Positions 43,432 through 55,633 of a DNA stretch of 64,000 bases are shown one piece after another. Every line of letters begins with the position of its first letter. The stretch's first letter is position 1. Made by a program: the position numbers and the translations under genes. Below the pieces are notes generated by a model that saw nothing but the letters and a program-made list of their open reading frames with translations, ran no database searches and was not told the origin of the DNA. Origin of the DNA: Toxorhynchites rutilus septentrionalis (lineage: Eukaryota > Arthropoda > Insecta > Diptera > Culicidae); NCBI RefSeq assembly GCF_029784135.1, contig NC_073745.1, positions 83,361,650-83,425,649 on the forward strand. The letters run 5' to 3'.

Positions 43432-44077
43432 AAATATGCGGTCGTGTCCTAGATACAGCCCCTTACAATTTTTTTAAATCTTATTTTTTAGAAATTATTT
43501 CCACTTTCCACTATAACTTTTGAATGTTGTTGATTACGATGTCATAAAGGATTCCTTAGTGTGTGATTTGCTAGCGCATTTTAATGGCGAATCCATGTTT
43601 TTTATCTCATAATCTCATAATCTCAAGTCCGGCTCACGTGTTGTGAACAAGTTGGACACGAAGCAAGTGTACGGCGAATCATAACATCACTCAGAGATCT
43701 AAAACCAATTTAAAATCGAACATTCATTCTAAAGACCAAACATTGAAGCCTCAAAAATTAGAATATATGAATTCCAAGTACAAAATACCCAAATCCCAAT
43801 TCCAGAAATCCATATAACCTGGAATCTGAAATCAATAAAAGCTAACATCTGAGATCTTTAAATCTATCATCCTAAAATGTAAAATCCAAGGGTATAAAAT
43901 TAAAAAATCTGGAAATCTATATATTTATAATCTACAAATCCAAAATCCAGAAAGCTTTGATCCAAAAGTCCAAAAATTAGGAATCTATAATCCAAATACT
44001 TCGAAACAAAAATAATCTAGAGTCCGAAAATTTAAAACCCAAAAGTCTGAAAATCAGTAATCTAAAATCCTTAAATA

Positions 44078-44922
44078 AAGGGTGTGTCACATCAAATTGC
44101 ATCACGGAAAAAATGCTGTAGAAATTCGCCCAGTAGACCGATCCTTTTGAAAATTTTAGACAGTAAAATAAAAACTATTAAACAACTTTTGGCATTTTCT
44201 TTTTATTCATACTTCGAGCCCAAGCCCGTATGCTCGCCCCTTCCTCTTTACCTCGTCCATAAGGTTCTGTACAACGTCAGGTTGTAGTTTTTTTTAACAG
44301 AAATCCATTTTCTCTTGAAGTCCGTCTCCGATTTGACAACTTTTGGGTTCTTCCGGAGGGCCTGCTTCGGTGTACCGGGCTCGCGTCTTCCCCACCATGT
44401 TTTGCCTTTCGTCGCGGTTAGGAGCCTTCTGAACCTTGTATGTACGCAGGCCCTCCCGCTGCTTGGTTCGCTGGACGAATTAACTTGACAAATTCAGCTT
44501 ATTGGCGACATCCCGGACCGAACTTCTCGGATCACGTCTAAACTGCTTAACTACGCGCTTGTGATCTTTTTCACTGACGGAGCATCCATTTTTGCCGTTC
44601 TTCACCTTCCGGTCGATGGTTAGGTTCTCGAAGTATCGTTTTAGTTCTCTGCTGACCGTGGATTGTACGATTGGTCCCAGCATCTTACCGATGTCCCGAT
44701 GTGACAACTCCGGATTCTCGAAATGAGTGCGCAGGATTAATTCACGACGCTCTTTTTCGTTCGACGACATTTTTTCAAATTTACGAAAAATTGACAGTGA
44801 AGCATGGCCAACGTGATCTATACACTCTTATCTGATTATAAGCGAAAGCTGAAGATGTAATTCCTAAAAATTAAATTTCTACAGCGTTTTTTCCGTGATG
44901 CAATTTGATGTGACACACCCTT
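44078..44922 (-). mobile_element. Internally deleted ITmD37E element
   Basis: Both inverted repeats and TA flanks (44076-44077, 44923-44924) match the 2.5-kb element. It is 845 bp against 1,300 bp. One 455-bp internal deletion joins GGGCCTGCTTC to GGTGTAC, with a short CTTC/TTC overlap. Both catalytic half-domains are lost, so it could move only if transposase came from elsewhere. Confidence 0.9.
44480..44770 (-). pseudogene. Truncated ITmD37E transposase (DNA-binding part)
   Basis: Begins MSSNEKERRELILRTHFENP, near-identical to the intact copy at 2.7-3.7 kb, with one extra codon (Pro after MLG). It encodes the helix-turn-helix and basic linker, then stops after LNLSS where the intact copy continues. 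The Asp, Asp and Glu residues are deleted. If expressed it could bind ends without cutting, which is inference. Confidence 0.85.
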
Positions 44923-45202
44923 TATATAATCTAAAAATCTATGATATAAAAATCTACAATCCAAAAGTCTACAATTCTCAAATCTATAATACAAAAATAA
45001 AAGATCCCTATATCTCTTGTCCAAAAAATGTAAAACCCAAAGTTTTAGAATCTGAAATTCTTCAATTCCTATGCCTGAAATTTCTAGTCAAAATTCTGAA
45101 AGTCAAAAGTACCAAAATGTAGAATTTAAAATCCTCAAATCCATAAGCGAAAAATTTCAAACTCGGAAATCTAGAACTCAAAAGTCCAAAAATCTGTAAT
45201 TT

Positions 45203-45290
45203 CGGGAAGCGATCTGGCGTAGTGGTAACATCCGCTCTCGCGCTAAAGGTCACGAGTTCAGTGCTCACTCCCGGCTTTCTTCCGAAATTC
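45203..45290 (+). mobile_element. SINE (type 3) head fragment
   Basis: GGGAAGCGATCTGGCGTAG, GTGGTAACATCC and CACGAGTTCAGTGCTC give A-box and B-box regions; homology ends at TTCTTCCG. Confidence 0.7.
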
Positions 45291-45465
45291 TCTAATCCAA
45301 GAATCTAGAATCTAAAATCGTCTTTGAATCCATAATCCTAAATTCTCAAATCCAGAATTCTAAAACCCAAAAGCCCAAAAACTCACAAATCCAAAATCCT
45401 TAAATTTATTATCCAAAAATCCAAAATCCATGATTTGGAAATCTGAAAATCTAGAAACAATTTTG

Positions 45466-45600
45466 TTTTGCTGTATTATAGTGACTTTCAGCCTTTTGAC
45501 TGGTTCGTCACATGGAAAAACAGCTTCACTTTCATTTCGAAGAAAAAGATTTGAACTCGTGACCATTAACGTTGGATGTACGAACGTTGACCACTAAACT
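45466..45600 (-). mobile_element. SINE (type 3), diverged full-length copy
   Basis: Reverse orientation: tail CTGTATTATAGTGACTTTC, body with a small insertion, TTTGAACTCGTGACC (B-box region) and ACGTTGACCACTAAAC (A-box region). Confidence 0.65.
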
Positions 45601-47062
45601 TGTTAAATCTAAAATACAAAAAATATATAATAAAAAAATTGAAAATTCAAAAGTGCAAAAATCTAGAATTGTCGTCAAATTCCAAAAGTGCATCACTCTT
45701 GTCGAAAATCGAACACTTCTCTAATTACATTTTTGTTCAACTTATGTTGTTACCGAGTCTACATGTTTTTTACTGATCTTAATTTTGTGCAAGTGAAGAC
45801 AAATCTCAAGTTTCCACTCGGTTCGTGGCAGTTCAACACACATGGGACATTTTTTAATTACTCGGCGCATAATTATTTATCGGCAGATATAGCAGGATAA
45901 CTCCAAGCGCCTCCCCAGATATTTGAAGGTAGAAAAAATAGCTTGTAGAATTGATTCCGGAAAAATAAAGGAGTCGAGAGTTGCACGCTAACAGGATTGG
46001 TCAAGTTTTAATTGTATGAAAGAAAGCCAAGACCGTTCAGAACACGCTACAATTTAAAATCCATAAATCTGTAACCTAAAAATCTATGATACAAAAATCT
46101 AGAATGAAAAAATCTACAAATCTAGACTTCAAAAAATTGAAAATTTCAAAATCTCAGATTCAAAAATCTAAAATCTAAAGTTGTAGAATCTAAAATTATT
46201 AAATCCATCGACCTGAAATTGCAATCCAGAATGTTGAAGTCCAAAAATCTAGAATTTTTGACTTTCAAATCTCAAATACTTAAATCTAGACCCCACAAGT
46301 CCAAAAATCTGTAATTAAAAATACTTAAATTTATAAGCTAAAAATCTAAAATAAAAAAAAAATCATACTAACATCTTAAATCCAAAAAATGCACAGATCT
46401 AGAATCTGAAAGGATCCAAAAATCTAAAATCCCAAAATGTCTAACCCAAAAATCTAAAATCCTCCTTAAATCTATAATTTTAAAATATGAAATCCATAAT
46501 TCCAAAACCCAAAAGCCAAAAAATTCACAAATCTTGAATCCTTAAATCTATAATCCACAAAAAAAATATTATCAATAATTCAAAAATTTTAAAGTTAAAG
46601 AATATATTATCTAAAATCCATTAATCCATGATCCAAAAATATATAATCTAAAATTCTTAAATCTATAATCTCTTATCCAAATATATGATCAAAAATTCCA
46701 AAATCGATATATCCAGAAATCTAAAATCTAAAATCCCTAATTCCATAACCCTAAAATTTCAAGTTCGGAAACCAAGAAGCAAAGAGTTCAAAATTCAAAA
46801 TAATCTATAATAATCTATAATCTAAAGTTACAAAAGTCCACAAATCTAGAATCTAAAACCCTGAAATTTTTAATCCAAAAGTTCAGAATCTAAAAACCTT
46901 TAATCTATAATACAAAAATCTAAAATCCGAAAAATCTAGAATCTAAAATTCTATGATCGAAAAAACTCAAATACAAAAATCTAAAATCTAAAATCCTTGA
47001 ATCCATAATCCCAAAATCCTAGTTCCTGAGTTCCAAAACCCAAACAACTAAACATTTAGAAT

Positions 47063-47155
47063 TCTTCCTGGATGGCAGTAACGTTCCCAGCGGTTCTTTC
47101 AGCTTCTCAGCGTTGATATAACTTGCGCAATTTTTATTAGTAGTAGTATGCTTGA
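47063..47155 (-). mobile_element. 3' fragment of the Feilai-like SINE
   Basis: GGATGGCAGTAACGTTCCC, CTCAGCGTTGATATAACTTG and TTTTTATTAGTAGT align with 19972-20060. The tRNA-like head is absent. Confidence 0.6.
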
Positions 47156-47399
47156 CAAATTACATTTTTATGTTAAATTTGAATGGTGTAGAAACTTGCA
47201 ATACAGGGTATCAATACCTTCGCCATTTACTATGTACACCTTGCTGGCCTTCTGTTGAATTTGTAAATAAAAACAAAAAAGTTATCTACAAAGAGCAACT
47301 TGATGTAAATTTTCGTCTGCAGAAAATACGGATCTCATTGTAATCGAGTAGTTTTTTGGGGGATTTTTCGTTATGTGAGTGTTTCGCCATCACTTCTCT

Positions 47400-48250
47400 T
47401 CCACTTCAGCGATGAAGTCCCCCCCCCCTCTCTAAGGGGGGCTGCCATAAAAATGAAATACAAATTTCTACATTACTCGAGAAATAATCATGCAAATGAA
47501 ACGAAATTTGGCATGTGCAATAAATGATTCTATCGTGGTAAGATACTATTCCACCCTCTCTTAGTGGGGGGAGGGGTGGCGCTCCATCCAAATGAAATAC
47601 AAATTTCTGCATTACTCGAGAATTAATCAAGCAAACGAAACCAAATTAGGTATATGGAGGTTTTAGGGCGCAATAAATGTTTTCTGCAAAAGACAAATTT
47701 TTGCGTAACTCGAAAACTAATCAAGAAAATGCCAAATTTTTTTAGGGGACACAAAACGTTTCTATAGTGAATTGAAACTCCTCCCGTCTCTCTGAGGGGG
47801 GAGGGGGGCTGCCATACAAATGACGCATACATTTCCGCGTAATTCAAGGACTAATCAAGCAAACGGAACTAAATTTGGCGTGTAGAGGTTTTATGGGGAA
47901 GGAATATTTCTGAGGTGGTTCGACACTCCTCCCCCCCTCTCTAAGGGGGAGGGGGGCTCCCATACAAATGAAACACAAATTTTTGCATAACTCGAGAACT
48001 AATCAAGCAAACGAAACCAAATTTGGCATGTGGAGGTTTTAGGATGCAATAAATGTTTCTAGGGTGGTTAGATACTCCTCCCCCTCTCTTAGGGTGGGCT
48101 GTCATACAAATGAAAAACAAATTTCTGCATAACTCGAAAACAAATCAAGTAAATGAAGCCAAATTTGGCATGTGAATATTTTATTAGGTACGATACGTTT
48201 CTATGGTGGTTAGACCTCCCCCCTCTCTAAGGGAAGAAAAGGGGAGGGGC
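47400..48250. repeat. ~150-bp tandem repeat, five to six units
   Basis: Same family as 37290-37765: C-run/G-run block, GCTGCCATACAAATGAAA, TTGCATAACTCGAGAA, TAATCAAGCAAA, GGAGGTTTTAGG. A downstream end-like motif GGACGAAGTTTACCAGG then TCAGCTAG lies at 48546-48570. Confidence 0.78.
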
Positions 48251-48593
48251 CTGACTCTTTTCTATCATAGTTTCTGTATCAAACATTTATTCCATGTAAC
48301 GGAGAAACATGTTATTTGTAAGTGGTTGAAAAATCTTGAACGAGAATTGTGTCTGAAAATAGAAAATAAATTAAGATATTATAATGATGAGTTGGTAGAA
48401 GTACTTGGAATTTTATAGTAAAAGGTAAATACAACGAGGTCGATTAGAAGATCAATCAATGAACAGTTCTGCGATTGAACTTGCGGCTTAGTAAGAGATC
48501 GTGAACGTTTGAAGGCATTGATAGCAAAAAAACAAATTTTGGGCGGGACGAAGTTTACCAGGTCAGCTAGTTCTCCATATATTCATATAAAAT

Positions 48594-48790
48594 GAGGGCC
48601 TTAGAATGCAAGGGGTGTAAGTGACTTGATCGATTTCTCTTCATCAACTTTTTCTTTAGTTAATAACTCAACTGCAAAAAAGTTTTAAGTTCGCTATAGA
48701 ATCCGATAGATGAGGTTATGACCAGAAGAGAGAGAGTCGATGTAGAGAAATCGATCAAATCACTTACACCCCTATCATTCTAAGCCCCTC
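48594..48790. mobile_element. Palindromic short element, copy 1
   Basis: Ends GAGGGCCTTAGAATGC and CATTCTAAGCCCCTC form a long imperfect inverted repeat with GGGGTGTAAGTGA and GATCGATTTCTC. No coding capacity. Confidence 0.7.
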
Positions 48791-48986
48791 AAATATATTC
48801 TTCATTATAGGTTTATGTGTTGCGCAACTTCCATTACACCCCAACAAAGCATTGTATTTTTACTACAGTGTATATACTTGTTGGCCTTACGTGGATACAA
48901 TCAACATCGACTAATTAATAGTAACTATGTCTACCCATGATACAAAATCTAAGCTAAAATTATGCTTCAAAATTGGACTTATAAAT

Positions 48987-49243
48987 GAGGGGCTAAGAAT
49001 GAAAGGGGTGTAAGTGATTTGATCGATTTCTCTACATCGACTTTCTCTCTTCTGGTCATAACTTAGCTGCAAATACATTCCCAGTTGTATTTTATAATGT
49101 GGAAAATAGGTCAGAACCTCATCTATCGAATTCTATAGCGAACTTGAATTGGAACTTTTTTGCAGTTGAGTTATTAACTAAAGAGAAAGTTGATGAAGAG
49201 AAATCGATCAAGTCACTTACACCCCTTGCATTCTAAGGCCCTC
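48987..49243. mobile_element. Palindromic short element, copy 2 (inverted)
   Basis: Reverse complement of copy 1 along its length, with about 60 bp extra (around TTCCCAGTTGTATTTTATAA). The pair forms a larger inverted repeat with a 196-bp spacer. Confidence 0.7.
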
Positions 49244-49339
49244 AAATTAAATACAGATTTCAATACAGATTTTTTTAGAAGAAACTCACATTAAAAGGTT
49301 TTTTCAGACAAAAACACAGATTGAATTATGGCAACCCTG

Positions 49340-52205
49340 ACTGGAACACTGACAACTAACGGAATATCCAGTTTTTGCTGGATAATCCTTATTTTGGATG
49401 CCTTGAAAATTATTTACAGTTTTGACATTTCGTTGCGCTTAGATGTTACAAGGTGTTTCGAAATGACAAAGATATGCTATTAATGCATCTTGCGTAGCAT
49501 ATTTATCAAAATATTAAGCATTTCTTTCAAAAATAAAAGTGATCCGTCTTACCCTCCAGGCGGTCTTACCCCTTCTTCCCCCAGCAACAGTAATAGTGGT
49601 TCTCTAAATAACTTAATACCATAAATAAGAATTCAGCGTAAAGCGAAACCGCCTGAACATCCTAATACATCTTCCTCCAGAGGATTATTAAAATGTCATA
49701 TCTATCGTCGAAAGTTACACAAAGGGTACTCCCGCAGGCTGACTAATTCCTAACGCCACTTCGCTTCGAAAAAAATCAGCGTCTGTACGAACGATTTGTT
49801 CCCGACGAAACTTTGAAACGATTACGTCAAAAAGTTCCCTCTCATCTGGAACGCCAAAAGATTAAAGCCAGCGGGGAGCATTACACACATGTTCAGAGGA
49901 CGAAGACGGAGGGGAGTGCTCGTTGAAGTTCTCATCTAATTATACTTTCGCTCTGAGAAGTTGAAAAATTGCGATGTTTTTCCGTTTTTCTTCTCCCTGC
50001 TCTCCACACTTAGCAGCAGCAACAAAACAACAGGCGACGACAAACGCTTTTCTTTCGCCCCTTAGTCTCTCGATCTGCTTTCAGCGGATCCTTTCTCGTC
50101 GGCACTCCTCCGGCTCGACGAATCCAATGAATAACAACAGCACAAAATCCATTTTTCGGCTTAACGAGTCGTGCAAAAAGTTGAGTTATGCAAATTTCTG
50201 CCACTTTGTGTTACTGAGTTTCTTTCTTTTTTGAGCTGCTTTTATTTTTGACTAACGAGCACGAAAGAAGACAGGGGATCAAGGGAAAAGGGTGCGTTCG
50301 AAAATCCCGCCAGAAGAGCAAAAGTTCTTCACGCTTGTTTGAGTTTTTATTTTGGGTGAGACTGAGAAGTGGCATACGACCGGAGGGGATTTAGGATACA
50401 CATCATTAGGTCAGGATTTGAGCAGGGAATCAATCTTGTGCTTCGCTCTTGATTTAGTGTGCGTGTGGGGCGTGATATGATAATCCGGTGGAATACTCCG
50501 AAGGAGTGGAACACATTGATACATAGGGAAAAAAACTGCGGGTCGAAATATAATGGTCAGTCGGTTGGTTTGTTGCTGCATACAGCCGCTAATTAACAAG
50601 AGGCCATTATCGTTAAAAGTAAATTAAAAGCCATTAGACTCAATTAACCGGACAAAGAATTTGCCCCCATGGTGATGTTCGTAATTAGCTGTTGGAGCGG
50701 AAATATCAGCATTAATAAATCGTAACAAACTCTGAGCTATCTTACTCACGCTTCCGTCTAATGTTTCTTAAATTGCTAGCTAATGTGAGATAAGTTAATA
50801 TTTGCACTGGAAAAATTTACCCGTATACGAGTGTGAAGAATATATATTCACACATCTTATTTGTCAGTGTTTCACTTCTGCTTGTTATTTGCGTTTGAAA
50901 AGATCAAAAAATCATCATCAAGTAAAACAAAGTGAAGAATCTTTCTCACTGATCTCTGAAATTGGATAATAATAGAAAAGAAGAATGATAATGAGATCCA
51001 TCGTTATACTGGTGAGCTCACCGATTTAAATAAATTTAAAATCATTATAATAAACAACAACCGTTGTTCTGCGCACAGTTATTCCATGTTACTTTTTGAC
51101 AATTTTCTCTTTTCTTCATAAAAAGATGTTTTTATGCTTATCTTCCGGAAAAACACAAAAAGGGTATTGTTTGCTCCCAGCTTTAAAAAACAAAATCAAG
51201 CTCAATTGTCCCATGTTGATATACTAGGTATAACTATCCCACCATGTATTTTTTGTAGATCCATAATAAATAAATCGGTTCAAGTACAAGAATTATATGT
51301 CATGCTTTCAGCGGGGCTAATGCACTCATTTCTGGTTTGGAAAAACCAACTAATTTTCAAACGAATAAAAACAAGTTCAACAAAACACGTGTACACCTTG
51401 TTAGCAAATACCTAATAACAATGAGATTTATATTCTGCAAAGGTTTTGCAGATCATTCCCTTCTTCATAAAACGATGTTTTTATGAATAATCTTTCAGAA
51501 AAACACAAAAAAAAACTTACTGTTTTTTTCCCAGTATTTCAAAAAACAACATCAATTGTCCCATGTTGATATTCTAGGCATACTGTCCCGTCATAAATTT
51601 TTAAGCCCGTAACCAAGATTGTTTGATTCAAGTGAGGGTATTTGTTCACATTTCATGAAACAACAGTTTTCTGCTTATAAAAACCTAGTATATTGCTAAA
51701 CTGAGATGCTAAAAGCTTCTGGTAGACGAATATGGTAGACAACTTTGACTGTGTTTTTCTCAGTTACTGATTTCGGAACATGGGACAACTATGCGTCGAA
51801 AGGCAGAACGCTGATATTAAATTATTTTCAAATCCCATGCATTGAACGGACGCATTTAAAAATTGGACCAAATTCATTTCTCTATGAAAAAATCAAATTG
51901 GCTAGGTTATATGTACGATACAACCGCAAGGTTGCATTAGAACTATCGTTGGCTCAGTAATATTTTTGTATGGATTGCAATATAACTAATCGTAAGTAAC
52001 TCTTTAAAGTTTCAAATCCCATGTTAGGACAATTCATGCATTGTGATAGATTATAATCTTCGTTTCAAGTAATTTAAATGAATCATTCCGATCGTTCGTT
52101 ATACTTTTACATATGGCATGAAATGAAATGACATTAAATCGGGATTTTGAAATACAATGTTGATGCCAAATGTTTTTAAATTGCATGAAACGTCGAGATT
52201 TATTG
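49340..52205. other. Unassigned sequence, with a diverged internal duplication
   Basis: No gene recognised; open frames are up to 93 codons. 51112-51260 and 51450-51600 share AAGATGTTTTTATG, AAAAACACAAAAA and CAATTGTCCCATGTTGATAT, an old local duplication. 49700-50760 is GC-richer than its surroundings. Confidence 0.4.
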
Positions 52206-52210
52206 TTATA

Positions 52211-52460
52211 CTAGCTGACCAGGCAAACTTCGTCCCGCCCAAAATTTGTTTTTTGTTATCAATACCTTCAAACATTCACGTTTTATATCTAAGCGCAAGT
52301 TCATGAGTCCAATCGCAGAAACCTACCCCCCCCCCCTACCCCTAATGGAGGGAGGAGGAATAACTAACCACAATAGAATCATTTATGGCACCCTAAAACC
52401 TCCACATGCCTAATTTGGTTTCGTTTGTTTGATTAATTCTCGTGTGAGAGGGGGAGCGGG
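52211..52460 (-). mobile_element. End fragment carrying the ~150-bp satellite unit
   Basis: Starts CTAGCTGACCAGGCAAAC, the reverse complement of 48546-48570, then CTTCGTCCCGCCC, a long C-run, and CACCCTAAAACCTCCACATG from one satellite unit. It links the satellite to a mobile element end. Confidence 0.6.
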
Positions 52461-53280
52461 AGGGGTCTCAAACTATCATGAAAACCTTCCCTGGTATGGA
52501 CAAACATACACACACAAATAATTATAAGATCAAAACTGACTCTCTGATAGCCTTCAAGTTGCAATTATTTCTATTTTGCTTCTGCATTGAGCATGCTTTG
52601 TGCATATTCTGAGGTAGTATTTTGGAGCAACCGCGTGTACAATCCTCACGGTAGCAGAGCAACAATTGATGGTTCGTTGGTGATGTATTCAAAGAGACTT
52701 CAAACTTTTCAGATGATTAGCCGCTAACATTGAAGAGGCTAATTTGAGGAATACTGAAACAGAAAACCCATTTGGAAACCTGCGGAAGTTTTGTTGACAG
52801 GTCGTCTCTAGATACAATTGTTGTTCAGATTCTGTACGATACGGATCATAAACTTTTGTCATAAAGTAAAGATAAGTATAGAAGTTAAAAAAAGGAAGCA
52901 TTCAATTTTGCAAAACATCTGCACCAGTGACCGCTGAACAATTCATCAACATAATAAGTAACATGCAAACGTAAGCGCATTCCGACAACACCACGAGTGG
53001 CAACAAGACCGACAACGCGACCGGACATTGGAATTGCCGATGACGCATCATCGACCGATCACAACGTGGACTTTGCATCTGACGAGTAAGCAACAGCGCA
53101 ACGTGGCCTGGTTCTGGAATTCCAGAGTTAGTCTTCCAGGCACATTTTGGTAGGTGCGATATAATTGAAGTCAATAAGGCAGTCTCGGTTTCAATCGTTT
53201 GAAGAACAATCGTGTTTCCTTTTTAAAAACTTCAAAATTCAACATGAATACTTTATTTAGATATTTCACGTTTTGAATGA
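52461..53280. other. Unassigned sequence
   Basis: No gene recognised. A minus-strand open frame of 90 codons (52902-53174) has no known domain. Confidence 0.35.
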
Positions 53281-53284
53281 AAAT

Positions 53285-53500
53285 CTGAAAACTGAATATT
53301 TAAGCAATAATGAATGCTTATAATTTGACTATATCTTGAAAAATCGCAAGGATATTTGTATTGATCGATTGGTAATATTTATACACATTTAAGATAAATG
53401 ATCAATTACATTTGTAAGATACAAAAAATAAACGATTGTAAAATGTCAAGCATTATTTAAATGCGATAACTCTCACGTTTTGATTGGCCCAATTTATACT
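53285..53500 (+). mobile_element. Subterminal fragment of the GACGTAG/histone family
   Basis: GAATGCTTATAATTTGAC, ATTGATCGATTGG, AAAATGTCAAGC, CACGTTTTGATTGGCCC follow the order seen at 42830-43010. The sequence after the CCAAT-like box differs from both the minisatellite and the H2A promoters, so the cargo may be different. Confidence 0.5.
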
Positions 53501-53971
53501 TCTCAAAACGGAATACAATTTGTACATATCAATACCACTCCGAAAACAAAACTGCGAGACAATGCGTCGCAAGCCTCACATCTGTGTGATTCTCCTACCA
53601 GCGAGTATGCATGTAAATAGCTGCGCTGATGCGGAGCGATCAGTAATTTCCTAACGGTGATTAACTAAAATGAAAAAGAGCCCGGAAAGACGCAGAGTAA
53701 TCGAATTCAACATCAGCAACGGGAGCGGTAGCAGTAGCAGTTAAATCAATAACAACAACATCAGCAGCAGTTTTCCAAATTGACCTTTTTCTATGCTAGA
53801 GGCGAATAAACTGAGAATGTTTAAAGCCTCTATATTGCAAATCATCATTAGCATCAACCTCTGTTTCTATTTTGCTACAGAACGCTTTCTTAGAAAATGC
53901 ACAAAGCAAACAAAGTGCAGAACTTGCACTGAAGCACAGAAGCAAAGCAAAGGAAAACTATCATAATTTTT

Positions 53972-53987
53972 GACGTGGGACTACATC
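53972..53987. repeat. Variant palindromic end motif
   Basis: GACGTGGGACTACATC, a changed form of GACGTAGGACTACGTC; repeated in the second unit at 57904. Confidence 0.45.
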
Positions 53988-54286
53988 TTTCTTTTTCATA
54001 CCGGGGTGTAAGTCCAAAGTTTCGATAACGAGAGAAATACATTCGAGGAACAAGATTTTGAGCGTTAATATCGCTTTGCCGACTGAACGAAGTGTTATAA
54101 TAACCACTTTATTCGAAGGATAAAATCCAAAAACTGGTTTTAATTGCTCAAAAACAAATATCAAAATATGTTGTTTTAATTGCTTGAAACACGTTGTTGA
54201 AATCATAACAATCTCATTGACGATATTTGCATTTGCGCTGATCGGAATGTGTGTTCCCGAACATGGACGCATAATCAAGGCGCCTC

Positions 54287-54302
54287 GGTTCTTTTCAGGA
54301 TT
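54287..54302 (+). terminator. Degenerate histone-type stem-loop
   Basis: GGTTCTTTTCAGGATT, six possible pairs with three G-T type pairs, TTTC loop, followed by ACAAACAAG. Similar to the hairpins of the histone composite. The second copy is at 58219-58234. Confidence 0.4.
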
Positions 54303-54490
54303 ACAAACAAGTCCAAAACAGTTGAATTTCATTTGTATCCACGTAAAAATGATTTCATATTTGTATGCATCTACTCACAAACTAACAAGGAAAACTTTCA
54401 GCGATCTTTCAAAATATTCATTCATTCATTCAGGAAAAATTGAGTGACTAATGACTTTCGGATTGAACTCCCTTTAAAACAAGAACAAGA

Positions 54491-55369
54491 ACATTTTTGT
54501 CATTTCTGTCATTTTTGTCATTTTTGTCATTTTTGTCATTTTTGTCATTTTTGTCATTTTTGTCATTTTTGTCATTTTTGTCATTTTTGTCTTTTCTGTC
54601 ATTTTTGTCATTTTTGTCATTTTTGTCATTTTTGTCATTTTTGTCATTTTTGTCATTTTTGTCATTTTTGTCATTTTTGTCATTTTTGTCATTTTTGTCA
54701 TTTTTGTCATTTTTGTCATTTTTGTCATTTTTGTCATTTTTGTCATTTTTGTCATTTTTGTCATTTTTGTCATTTTTGTCATTTTTGTCATTTTTGTCAT
54801 TTTTGTCATTTTTGTCATTTTTGTCATTTTTGTCATTTTTGTCATTTTTGTCATTTTTGTCATTTTTGTCATTTTTGTCATTTTTGTCATTTTTGTCATT
54901 TTTGTCATTTTTGTCATTTTTGTCATTTTTGTCATTTTTGTCATTTTTGTCATTTTTGTCATTTTTGTCATTTTTGTCATTTTTGTCATTTTTGTCATTT
55001 TTGTCATTTTTGTCATTTTTGTCATTTTTGTCATTTTTGTCATTTTTGTCATTTTTGTCATTTTTGTCATTTTTGTCATTTTTGTCATTTTTGTCATTTT
55101 TGTCATTTTTGCCATTTTTGTCATTTTTGTCATTTTTGTCATTTTTGTCATTTTTGTCATTTTTGTCATTTTTGTCATTTTTGTCATTTTTGTCATTTTT
55201 GTCATTTTTGTCATTTTTGTCATTTTTGTCATTTTTGTCATTTTTGTCATTTTTGTCATTTTTGTCATTTTTGTCATTTTTGTCATTTTTGTCATTTTTG
55301 TTATGTTTGTTATTTTTGTCATTTTTGTCATTTTTGTCTTTTTTGTCATTTTTGTCATTTTTGTCACAT
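54491..55369. repeat. (TTTTTGTCA)n minisatellite, about 97 units
   Basis: Nearly uniform 9-bp units; marker variants are TTTTCTGTC near both starts, TTTTTGCCA at 55107 and TTGTTATG at 55299. Because 9 is a multiple of 3 and the unit has no stop in five frames, it gives long meaningless open frames such as repeats of FCH, FLS and MTK. Confidence 0.95.
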
Positions 55370-55633
55370 TGTGTTCGCTTTTTTTTCTCTGCCCTCTGTT
55401 TCCAAGGTGTTGAAATATTTCAAAACTTTAAATATTTTCCAAACAAAAATATTATTAGTTATTTTTTTAATAATTTGAATATGCTGGAAAAAATCGATCC
55501 TAATTTTTGCATAATGCCACGTTGATTTTAAATTTGACAAAATGACAAATCAATGTTATATGCGTATATGGTTCCAAGAGGACTAAATTAATATTTTGAG
55601 CCCAACAACTAAAAACCAACAGCAATTTGTCAG

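Larger units (their letters stand above)
43730..47040. repeat. Degenerate ~10-bp tandem repeat (AATCTAAAAT-like)
   Basis: About 3.3 kb made mostly of phrases such as AAATCTAGAATCTAAAATCC and CCAAAAATCTA, spaced at roughly 8-13 bp, too diverged to give a fixed period. It is interrupted by an ITmD37E derivative, two SINE fragments and a stretch without the repeat (45660-46040). Confidence 0.75.
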
